Part shown: in pieces, positions 9,388 through 14,761 of the stretch
Position numbering within the stretch: position 1 is the first letter of the stretch
How the letters are laid out: each line of letters opens with the position of its first letter
Source of the DNA: an uncultured Clostridia bacterium
Lineage (GTDB): Bacteria > Bacillota > Clostridia > TANB77 > CAG-508
Reading direction: 5' to 3'
NCBI GenBank assembly: GCA_948517135.1
Contig: CAORJJ010000050.1
Location: 1-14,761 of the forward strand
Length of the DNA: 14,761 nt
Notes under the pieces: model-generated
Databases searched by the model: none
What the model was told of the DNA's origin: nothing
The model's input: only the letters and a program-made list of their open reading frames with translations
Made by a program: the position numbers and the translations under genes

Positions 9388-10206
9388 TTATAAACTTTCA
9401 CCAATTTTATTTATTGAAAAATCATCATTTTTTCTACATACAATATGTAATTTATATGGTTTCTTTATCTTATGTTCACTTAATTTATACGACATAATTA
9501 TTATATCTAATAACTCTTGTTGAGTAAGTGATTGTCCGTTTATACGAGTTAAACCAGAACCTAATATTGGTATACATACATCTTCTTGACCATAATATTT
9601 ATCAATTTCTTCCCATAATACTGATAAACATTCAATAAATTCTTGATATGAAAAAAAATTTCCTAATCCATTCTTATCTAATTTTGCAAAAGCCATTAGT
9701 AAATACTCTCCATTTGGCACTAATTTACCCGAATCATATCTAACTTTACCTTGAAATTTTGATTTTGTCTTAGATGCTTTCAAATTTGCATTATGAATCA
9801 ATTGATTTATATTAATATTAGGATTCTTTAATAAATATTGTCCACAAATAGAAGTTGGTTTTATATCAGATGGAGCATTACCAACAGTAGTAGTATAGCA
9901 CTCATCAAAATTAATTACCTTTTTATATTTTTTTATTTTATTGATATCCCCATATTCAATCTGAATAATATAATTCTTTCCTTTTATTTTAATTTTTTTT
10001 CGTAAATACATATAAATTAGTGATACTGCTATGGATATTATAATTATACCCAAAATAAATACTATACGATTTACTATTATATTTATTTCATCTGACATAT
10101 TCGGCATAAACTTATATTTTTCAAATAAATTTTCTGGAATAAACAAAAAAGCTATTGATATTAATGTAGAAGCAATACCACTACAAATTTCTAGGAATTT
10201 ATTCAT
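9388..10206 (-). CDS. thsA: Type II Thoeris effector ThsA: two TM helices plus macro domain
   Basis: The 272-residue protein has two hydrophobic helices near its N-terminus (about 8-23 and 45-68), a basic juxtamembrane stretch (KKIKIKGK, 70-77), and a soluble C-terminal domain with macro-domain features: an INFDECYTTTVGNAPSDIKP segment around 98-117 and the glycine loop IPILGSGLTR (212-221). This is the architecture of the type II Thoeris effector, in which the macro domain binds the ADP-ribose-type signal (reported as His-ADPR) made by the partner TIR protein and the membrane part then harms the infected cell. The start ATG overlaps the end of the TIR gene by 8 bases, with AGAGG upstream, so the two are coupled. 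It differs from type I ThsA, which carries a SIR2 domain. The membrane and macro layout is seen directly; ligand and toxicity follow from the family. Confidence 0.82.
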   Translation of the reverse strand: MNKFLEICSGIASTLISIAFLFIPENLFEKYKFMPNMSDEINIIVNRIVFILGIIIISIAVSLIYMYLRKKIKIKGKNYIIQIEYGDINKIKKYKKVINFDECYTTTVGNAPSDIKPTSICGQYLLKNPNININQLIHNANLKASKTKSKFQGKVRYDSGKLVPNGEYLLMAFAKLDKNGLGNFFSYQEFIECLSVLWEEIDKYYGQEDVCIPILGSGLTRINGQSLTQQELLDIIIMSYKLSEHKIKKPYKLHIVCRKNDDFSINKIGESL

Positions 10207-10810
10207 ATCCTAATACCTCTTTTATTTTATTATAGTTTCCTACTTTTCTTCCATAAGAATCAATTTTCCAAAAAGGCATTGCATAAGATTCATACCCCTT
10301 CATATATGAAGGTAACCAATTTGATTCATTTCTTGTTGAATTATAAACAATGATAATTTCCTTGTTCCTTTTTTTAGCTTGCTCAAATTCATGCCTTAAA
10401 TATGAATATGAATTGATTTCATTAATGTCAGAGTCATCTACATAATAAGAGTTAGAAAAATTTTTACAATACTTATATCCATTCGTGTTTTGCTTGTATG
10501 GTGTACAAGTATTAAAAATTTGACTATTATTTGCTTTGGAACAACTACTTCCTGCTGTTCGAGATGCTGTTTTGTCTCCAACAACAAAAATCACAGCTGA
10601 AGAAGCATTTATTTGACTATTAAATTCTTTCTTTAGATCACAAGGACGACAATCTGGATTTTTTGAAACACTGCCTGAAGCAACTTTAGACATATCAATA
10701 AAGTCTACTTTATGTAAATTATCATTTCCCCAAATATTAAGTGTATCTACAACACTACGATCTCCATCATCTTCAGAATAATCCGCACTTATATAAACTT
10801 GTTTACTCAT
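10199..10810 (-). CDS. thsB: Thoeris TIR-domain signalling enzyme ThsB
   Basis: This 203-residue protein looks like a TIR or TIR-like domain standing alone. It opens with a strand (KQVYISADY, 3-11) and has an SSAVIFVVGDKTASR strand and loop (70-84). A late helix, SYLRHEFEQAKKRNKEIIIVY (about 136-156), contains E141, the likely catalytic glutamate in an E-F-x-x-A context. Thoeris ThsB enzymes split NAD+ after sensing phage and make an ADP-ribose-derived messenger that activates ThsA. The cysteines in DCRPCD (C54, C57) and C90, C102 and C115 are numerous for this family and fall in the middle part of the protein. The ATG at 10810 has a perfect AAGGAG 8 bases upstream. It is first in a two-gene operon with the TM-macro effector, which is the main reason for assigning type II Thoeris. 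Confidence 0.82.
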   Translation of the reverse strand: MSKQVYISADYSEDDGDRSVVDTLNIWGNDNLHKVDFIDMSKVASGSVSKNPDCRPCDLKKEFNSQINASSAVIFVVGDKTASRTAGSSCSKANNSQIFNTCTPYKQNTNGYKYCKNFSNSYYVDDSDINEINSYSYLRHEFEQAKKRNKEIIIVYNSTRNESNWLPSYMKGYESYAMPFWKIDSYGRKVGNYNKIKEVLGYE

Positions 10811-10848
10811 AACTTTATCTCCTTTTAAATTATATATTTAGCATAATT

Positions 10849-10877
10849 ATATTATCACATATTTTCATTTTTCTCAA
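10849..10877 (-). promoter_or_regulatory. Probable promoter of the Thoeris operon
   Basis: On the minus strand TTGAGA (10877-10872) lies 17 bases before TAATAT (10854-10849), and overlapping AT-rich -10 alternatives (GATAAT, TATAAT) exist within a few bases. The predicted start is about 30-35 bases before the thsB ATG and upstream of its AAGGAG site. The -35 is good; which -10 is used is uncertain. Confidence 0.45.
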
Positions 10878-10957
10878 TATATACCTCTGTATTTACTATA
10901 AAAAATAAACCATTTTTTTAATTAATTATATCACTTCATTATTTTATAAAAAGGGCT

Positions 10958-11013
10958 TTGGGGGTTTCCCCATATTGAATTTGGCATCCGTACAAATTCA
11001 GTGCTTGCTGGGA
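10958..11013. other. Candidate origin of transfer (oriT-like double hairpin)
   Basis: Two hairpins stand side by side in the gap between the replication genes and the defence cargo. The first is GGGG-TTT-CCCC (10961-10971). The second has perfect 7-base arms GAATTTG (10977-10983) and CAAATTC (10993-10999) around a 9-base loop, directly followed by AGTGCTTGCTGGGAC. An inverted repeat followed by a short AGTGC-containing tract resembles MOBQ-type oriT regions, where the relaxase binds the repeat and nicks just beyond it. The stretch is more GC-rich than its surroundings and encodes no protein. No relaxase is seen in the window, so transfer would need one supplied from elsewhere or lying further left. 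A regulatory structure is the alternative. Confidence 0.4.
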
Positions 11014-11078
11014 CAATAAGAAGCTATATTTCTTACTCACATTTTTACTTTTACTCATCAAATATATATTTTATTTTG

Positions 11079-11114
11079 AAAAAAATACTTGGACTTTTTA
11101 TTCAAATCCAAGTA
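11079..11114 (-). terminator. Rho-independent terminator after the replication operon
   Basis: On the minus strand TACTTGGA (11114-11107) pairs perfectly with TCCAAGTA (11093-11086) across a 13-base loop and is followed by seven Ts (11085-11079). It lies about 70 bases after the helicase-loader stop and ends the xis-replication operon before the oriT-like segment and the Thoeris promoter. Confidence 0.78.
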
Positions 11115-11185
11115 CATTTCTTTTTATCTTTATTTACTTTTTTATGTGAAAATATTTGCATAATATTTTGTTTTAATTTACAAAA

Positions 11186-12001
11186 TTATGCTAACTCTTT
11201 TTTCATACTTTTTAGTGTTATTCCATAGCACATTTGATACAACTTTGAAACAATTGCATCAACTAATTGTTGATCTTGACTTTGATTAAATCTTTCTATC
11301 AAGCCATACTTGTTGAACCTTGTTGTAATAATTATTGGTAATCTATTTTCATTTCTATTTTCGATTATTGTATATAATTTTTCTAATGCCCAATTACTTA
11401 TTTTTTCTGTTCCCAAATCATCAATTATCATCATATCCACATTTGAATATAACTCTATTAATTCTTTTTCTGACTTTGTATTATCTCTAAAGGTTTCTTT
11501 TATTGCATCTAACAAACTTGTTAGTCTTCCCATTAATACAGTCTTATCATTTTCAATTAATTTATTAGCAATTGATGCTGCTAAATGTGTTTTTCCAAGT
11601 CCTGACTCGCCTATTATTATCAGTCCTTTACTTTGCATTTCTGTTATACATTTATTTGTATAATCAATAGCAACTTCTATTGCTATTTCATTGCCTGATT
11701 TAACATCAAAGTTTTCAAAATTTATGTTTTCAAATTTTCTCTCTATATAATTTTGTTTATATATTTTGTTAATAACTTCTCTAAAATGTTTTCTTTTCTG
11801 CATTTCATACTCTTGATTATCTTTCTCTTTCCAATATTCTTGTGCCTTAGTACAAGTACATCTTTCATATTCAAGCTCATCTGGAGAAATATTATCATAT
11901 AAAAAATCAAATCCTATTGGAGTTATTTTTTTATTACAAAATTCACATGTTTTTATTTTATTGTGTATAATTTTACTATTTTGGGTATTGTCTAAAACCA
12001 T
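11186..12001 (-). CDS. DnaC/IstB-type AAA+ helicase loader
   Basis: This AAA+ ATPase of the DnaC/DnaI/IstB type would load the host replicative helicase at the element's origin. The 271-residue product starts at the ATG at 12001; a GTG six bases earlier is less likely because it would sit almost on the AGAGGAAGG ribosome binding site. Residue numbers here count from that upstream GTG: an N-terminal Cys cluster C21-C24 and C50-C52 that may bind zinc, a coiled linker (55-95), Walker A GESGLGKT (133-140), Walker B MMIIDD (192-197) and a sensor TTRFN (228-232). Length and motifs match phage and element loaders. The start lies inside the end of the replisome organizer gene (about 26-base overlap), pairing initiator and loader as in many phages and mobile elements. 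Confidence 0.85.
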   Translation of the reverse strand: MVLDNTQNSKIIHNKIKTCEFCNKKITPIGFDFLYDNISPDELEYERCTCTKAQEYWKEKDNQEYEMQKRKHFREVINKIYKQNYIERKFENINFENFDVKSGNEIAIEVAIDYTNKCITEMQSKGLIIIGESGLGKTHLAASIANKLIENDKTVLMGRLTSLLDAIKETFRDNTKSEKELIELYSNVDMMIIDDLGTEKISNWALEKLYTIIENRNENRLPIIITTRFNKYGLIERFNQSQDQQLVDAIVSKLYQMCYGITLKSMKKELA

Positions 12002-12494
12002 TTTCACCTTCCTCTCTTATATTTTCTTCTTTTATAGCTTCTAAATCTTTTTTATTCTTTTCTTCTGCGTTACCTAACATTTGAATAACATTACCTTTTT
12101 CCTTTTCACTTTTAAGCTTTTCACGATATTTTCTTTGTCTTTCTCTATTTTGTCTTTGATACTTTTCATATTTTTCTATACTTTGATACTTGTTCCAATT
12201 TTTTATTAGAAATGTTTCCTCTTCTTTTACTAACATTTCTAGCTTAACAAATTCTTCTATAATTCTTTGAACTTTTTTCTTAGATTTTCCCATAATCTTT
12301 GAAAAGTTTTCAATTGTCATCGGATTATTTTCTCCTATTTCTAATCTTCCTTCATTATTACTTTCAACAGCTAATGAAATTAACTGCATCCATACTCTAA
12401 AATAAGTATCTCCTTCTGGAAGTTTTAGAATTATTTGAATTTTTCTATTAGAAAATATATTTGATTCAACTTTGAACCACTGAATTTCATACAT
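11976..12494 (-). CDS. Phage-type replisome organizer / replication initiator
   Basis: Residues 1-104 match the N-terminal winged-helix domain of phage replisome organizers: a WFKVESNIFSNRKIQIILKL opening (6-25), PEGDTYFRVWMQLISLA (26-42) and a closing FLIKNWNKYQS (95-105). This domain binds the replication origin. The remaining residues (about 106-165) are a highly charged, KR- and E-rich helix. At 172 residues it is shorter than full organizers of roughly 250 or more, which carry a further DnaD-like domain for helicase-loader contact; that part is absent here, and the neighbouring loader gene may compensate. The ATG has AAGGAGG only 2 bases upstream, unusually close, with an in-frame TGA immediately before, so no upstream start is possible. 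It lies 27 bases after the excisionase gene in the same operon. Confidence 0.8.
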   Translation of the reverse strand: MYEIQWFKVESNIFSNRKIQIILKLPEGDTYFRVWMQLISLAVESNNEGRLEIGENNPMTIENFSKIMGKSKKKVQRIIEEFVKLEMLVKEEETFLIKNWNKYQSIEKYEKYQRQNRERQRKYREKLKSEKEKGNVIQMLGNAEEKNKKDLEAIKEENIREEGENGFRQYPK

Positions 12495-12521
12495 AGCCTC
12501 CTTTCCTCACTTTCTTTTTGT

Positions 12522-12722
12522 TTAGAATTTAATTGATTCTTTTTCTTTAATACTTAGATATTCCTCTAAAGCTTGTACTCTAAACAAATATCTGCCACCT
12601 ACTTTGGAATATGGTATTTCTTTTCGTCTTACTAGCTGATTCACAAGCCAATATGATATTCCTAAATATTCCGATGCTTCCTTCATAGTTAGCGTCGTCC
12701 TTTGAATTTTTTGTAATTCCAT
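12522..12722 (-). CDS. xis: Excisionase-family winged-helix DNA-binding protein
   Basis: This 66-residue protein is one MerR-like winged helix of the excisionase family (HTH_17): LTMKEASEYLGISYWLVNQL (11-30) is the helix-turn-helix, KEIPYSKVGGRYLFRV (34-49) the wing, and ALEEYL (51-56) the closing helix. Such proteins bend DNA at attachment sites to favour excision by the integrase and may also regulate the operon. The ATG has a strong AGGAGGTGA at ideal spacing. It is the first gene of the minus-strand replication operon and is divergent from the integrase, separated by a control region with repeated motifs. A role as a transcription factor alone is possible, since the fold is shared; position next to the integrase supports excisionase. 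Confidence 0.8.
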   Translation of the reverse strand: MELQKIQRTTLTMKEASEYLGISYWLVNQLVRRKEIPYSKVGGRYLFRVQALEEYLSIKEKESIKF

Positions 12723-13096
12723 ATAAATTCACCTCCTACACTTCTAATTTTTACATTTTCTAAAAATAACAATAATTCTATTTTTAAGTATGAGATTTTA
12801 TGTTTCTTATTGTTATCTATTAATAACAACGATTAAACTTTAAAAAAAGTTATGGCTTAATAAAAACTTTTTTAATATTTTTACATACTTCAAAATATAC
12901 ACAGTTAAGTTATATTACATTTCGTATAGTATTTGTAAGTTCTCTATATATTCTTTTATGAATTTTATTGTAATCTTTTCAATAGTTAAAAAATAACCAA
13001 AAGCATCTAGTAATTTCTAAAAAATTAATGTATAATTAACATAATTTAACATTATATCCCACCCATAAGTATGCCTGAAAGGAGGTGAAAAAGGTA
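12723..13096. promoter_or_regulatory. Divergent xis-int control region
   Basis: This 374-base AT-rich gap separates the divergent excisionase and integrase genes. It holds the xis ribosome binding site, a cluster of ATAACAA motifs (12766-12829) and, upstream of int, a TATAAT (13031-13036) with only a weak -35. The integrase ribosome binding site AAAGGAGGTGA ends at 13088. No further gene is seen. Both operons are probably governed here; no repressor gene is visible in the window. Confidence 0.55.
12766..12829. repeat. Inverted and direct ATAACAA repeats, possible operator
   Basis: ATAACAATAA (12766-12775) and its exact complement TTATTGTTAT (12807-12816) form 10-base arms, and a third ATAACAA follows at 12823-12829. 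Three copies within 64 bases upstream of xis suggest binding sites for the excisionase or another regulator. The motif is AT-rich, so some similarity could be chance. Confidence 0.45.
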
Positions 13097-14287
13097 ATGG
13101 CTGGGAGTATTGAAAAAAGAGGAAAGAATAGTTACAGATTAAGTTGCCTTGCTGGATATGACTTGCAAGGAATACCTATTAAGAAAACAAAAACAGTACA
13201 CGGAAGTAAAAAAGATGCTGAAATTGAACTTGCAAAATTTGTTGCAGATGTTCAAAATGGTATGTTCGTTGAAGGTAAATCTCTAAAGTTCTCTGAATTT
13301 ACTGAAATATGGAAAAGAGATTATGGATCAAAAGAACTTGCACCTTCGACTTACAAAAGATATTGTAGAATATTAGAAACAAGACTTCTACCCTACTTTG
13401 GACATTTCTATATTAACAAGATAAAACCTACTGACATTATGCAATTCTATGATTTACTTAGTAGAGATACTCAGTTAGTTAGAAAGAAAGGTAATAATGG
13501 AAATAAAACTTTAAAACCTTTATCTGGTAAAACCATATTAGAGCATCACAGATTACTTCGTGCAATGCTACACAAAGCTGTTTATTGGCAAATGATAGTT
13601 TCTAATCCTGCTGAACGTGTTCAACCACCTAAAGCAAAAAAGCCTAAAAGAAAATACTATGATGATGACCAATGCAAAATATTGTTAGCAAACTTAAACA
13701 CACTTAGCGAAGACCAAATAAAATACAAAGTTGCAATTATTCTAACAGTATTTACTGGTGTAAGACTTGGTGAGCTAATGGGACTTGAATGGCAAGATGT
13801 TGATTTTAAAACAGGTATTTTATCCATAAATCGTTCTAGTCAATATTTAGCAGACAAAGGAGTATTTACAAAGACACCTAAAACAGAAAGCTCTATCAGA
13901 GAAGTAGCAATACCTGATTTTGTGATTTCTTTACTTGAAGAATATAAACTATGGTATGAAGAACAAAAATCGCTATATGGCGAATTATGGACTAATTCTA
14001 ATAGGTTATTTGTACAAGCTGATGGCAAACCTATGCATCCTTCTACAATTAGCAAATGGTTTGTAAAATATGTAGCTCAAATAGGACTACCTGTAATTAA
14101 CTTTCACGGATTACGACACACAAATGCTACACTTTTAATATCACAAAATATTGATGTAGCAGTTGTAGCAGCAAGACTTGGACATGCACAAATTACAACA
14201 ACATTTAATTTCTATGTACATCCTATTATTTCTCATAATAGAAAAGCAGGAAGTGTTTTAGAAAACTTGCTACTACCACAAAATTAG
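13097..14287 (+). CDS. int: Tyrosine recombinase (phage-type integrase)
   Basis: This site-specific recombinase inserts and excises the element. The ATG at 13097 (396 residues) is chosen because AAAGGAGGTGA lies 8 bases before it; a GTG at 13085 is in frame but lies within that ribosome binding site. Domains: an N-terminal arm-binding AP2-like domain (about 1-60, IEKRGKNSYRLSCLAGYD), a SAM-like core-binding domain (about 62-170), and the catalytic domain. Visible catalytic residues (from the ATG) are R223 (TGVRLGE), the beta-hairpin lysine in TPKTESS (about K262), H337 and R340 (HGLRH), H363 (LGHAQ) and Y373 (FNFYVHP). All are intact, so the enzyme should be active. It resembles integrases of Tn916-like elements and Bacillota temperate phages. 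It is the only plus-strand protein gene and lies 270 bases from a tRNA 3' end. Confidence 0.95.
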   Translation: MAGSIEKRGKNSYRLSCLAGYDLQGIPIKKTKTVHGSKKDAEIELAKFVADVQNGMFVEGKSLKFSEFTEIWKRDYGSKELAPSTYKRYCRILETRLLPYFGHFYINKIKPTDIMQFYDLLSRDTQLVRKKGNNGNKTLKPLSGKTILEHHRLLRAMLHKAVYWQMIVSNPAERVQPPKAKKPKRKYYDDDQCKILLANLNTLSEDQIKYKVAIILTVFTGVRLGELMGLEWQDVDFKTGILSINRSSQYLADKGVFTKTPKTESSIREVAIPDFVISLLEEYKLWYEEQKSLYGELWTNSNRLFVQADGKPMHPSTISKWFVKYVAQIGLPVINFHGLRHTNATLLISQNIDVAVVAARLGHAQITTTFNFYVHPIISHNRKAGSVLENLLLPQN

Positions 14288-14354
14288 CTAAAATCTTTTT
14301 TCAGATTTCACTAAGGCAAAACAAAAGCCATTAAACTTTTCACGATAAAAAATA

Positions 14355-14402
14355 AGTAAAAGACTACTAAAAAAGTTTTTAGGTTTCCCATAGTCTTTTA
14401 CT
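14355..14402 (+). terminator. Nested inverted repeat after int, probable terminator
   Basis: AGTAAAAGACTA (14355-14366) and TAGTCTTTTACT (14391-14402) are perfect 12-base arms. Inside the loop, CTAAAAA and TTTTTAG (14367-14382) form a second 7-base hairpin with a 2-base loop. It lies about 70 bases after the int stop. There is no long T-run after it, so strength as a terminator is uncertain; it may also be a structure near the attachment site. Confidence 0.5.
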
Positions 14403-14440
14403 GAAAATTTATTAGAAATATCAACCGTTTTGGAGAATTA

Positions 14441-14460
14441 TTTCCCCAACTTTTCCCCAA
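14441..14460. repeat. Tandem TTTCCCCAA repeats, possible integrase arm sites
   Basis: TTTCCCCAA occurs at 14441-14449 and 14452-14460, an 11-base spacing that places both on the same DNA face. They lie between the integrase gene and the tRNA. Tn916-like and phage integrases with an AP2-like N-terminal domain bind short direct repeats in this position near the attachment site, so these are good candidates for arm-type sites. Confidence 0.5.
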
Positions 14461-14514
14461 TTTGACATAAGAATGCCATTTTAAAGCATTATTGTAAACT
14501 AATTGGAGAATAAC

Positions 14515-14548
14515 AAAAATCGCTATAACCTTTACGATTACAGCGATT
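14515..14548 (-). terminator. Probable terminator after the tRNA genes
   Basis: On the minus strand AATCGCTGTAA (14548-14538) pairs with TTATAGCGATT (14528-14518) with one G-U pair and a 9-base loop, running into a T-run of five (14519-14515). It starts 7 bases after the tRNA-fMet CCA and would end the tRNA transcript. Confidence 0.6.
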
Positions 14549-14554
14549 GCTAAT

Positions 14555-14630
<76 letters not shown>

Positions 14631-14657
14631 ATATTCAATTATTTGCCTTTCGGCAAG

Positions 14658-14739
14658 TGGATGGAGGTGGATTCGAACCACCGAAGCAATTTGCAGCAGA
14701 TTTACAGTCTGTCCCCTTTGGCCACTCGGGAATCCATCC
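14658..14739 (-). tRNA. tRNA-Tyr (anticodon GTA)
   Basis: An 82-base class II tRNA on the minus strand: acceptor GGATGGA/TCCATCC, anticodon arm CAGA-CTGTAAA-TCTG with GTA, a long variable arm (about CTGCAAATTGCTTC), and T arm GGTGG-TTCGAAT-CCACC. The 3' CCA is not encoded, as the discriminator A is followed by CTT. It lies 27 bases upstream of tRNA-fMet in the same direction and is probably cotranscribed as chromosomal DNA outside the element. Confidence 0.95.
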
Positions 14740-14761
14740 ATATTTCTAGTACTAAGCCGAT

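Larger units (their letters stand above)
10811..11185. other. Noncoding junction between replication module and defence cargo
   Basis: This 375-base gap contains, from left to right, the thsB ribosome binding site and promoter, an AT-rich stretch, the oriT-like double hairpin, and the terminator of the upstream operon. Between about 11014 and 11078 only AT-rich DNA is seen. No convincing gene occurs on either strand. Confidence 0.6.

Noticed and set aside
10951..10971. GGGG-TTT-CCCC hairpin as a terminator
   Set aside because: On the minus strand the T-run comes 8 bases after the stem, and on the plus strand none follows; better explained as part of the oriT-like structure.
11001..11228. Plus-strand open frame of 75 codons after the hairpin region
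   Set aside because: It spans the terminator and the end of the helicase-loader gene, has no ribosome binding site and is F/Y/I-rich without a recognisable fold.
13085..13096. GTG at 13085 as integrase start
   Set aside because: The GTG is part of the AAAGGAGGTGA ribosome binding site; the ATG at 13097 is correctly spaced behind it.

Overview
The window is very AT-rich, with strong AAGGAGG-type ribosome binding sites, short intergenic gaps and Clostridia-like protein families. This suggests a low-GC Bacillota (Firmicutes) chromosome, most likely a Clostridia member; the species cannot be named from the sequence. Two chromosomal tRNA genes (Tyr-GTA, then initiator Met-CAT, both minus strand) sit at the right edge. 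Next to them is what looks like one end of an integrative element that runs leftward and out of the window.

Region by region, right to left. 14555-14739: tRNA-Tyr and tRNA-fMet, the latter the likely attachment target. 14288-14554: hairpins and a tandem TTTCCCCAA repeat that probably binds integrase. 13097-14287: a tyrosine integrase, the only plus-strand protein gene. 12723-13096: a divergent control region with repeated ATAACAA motifs. 11186-12722: an excisionase-like wHTH protein, a short phage-type replisome organizer and a DnaC/IstB-type helicase loader in one minus-strand operon that ends at a hairpin terminator. 10811-11078: a 0.27-kb gap with two adjacent hairpins resembling a transfer origin, although no relaxase is visible. 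Everything further left is defence cargo on the minus strand.

Three antiphage modules follow. (1) 9388-10810: a TIR protein and a two-TM/macro-domain protein, matching type II Thoeris (TIR makes a nucleotide signal; macro domain senses it; membrane segment is the effector). (2) 3197-9139: a complete type I restriction-modification operon, hsdM-hsdS-hsdR, with its own sigma-A-like promoter and two Spo0A-box-like sites upstream. (3) 1-3093: a DUF1837-like PD-(D/E)XK nuclease followed by an SF2 helicase cut off by the window edge, matching Hachiman (HamA-HamB). The helicase fills the first 2.2 kb.

The integrase, excisionase and replication genes would move and maintain the element, while the cargo protects the host at DNA-modification, signalling/membrane and nuclease-helicase levels. 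Without a visible relaxase, capsid or packaging gene, the element could be a mobilizable element that uses another element's conjugation proteins, or a phage satellite. The left end and its attachment site lie outside the window.
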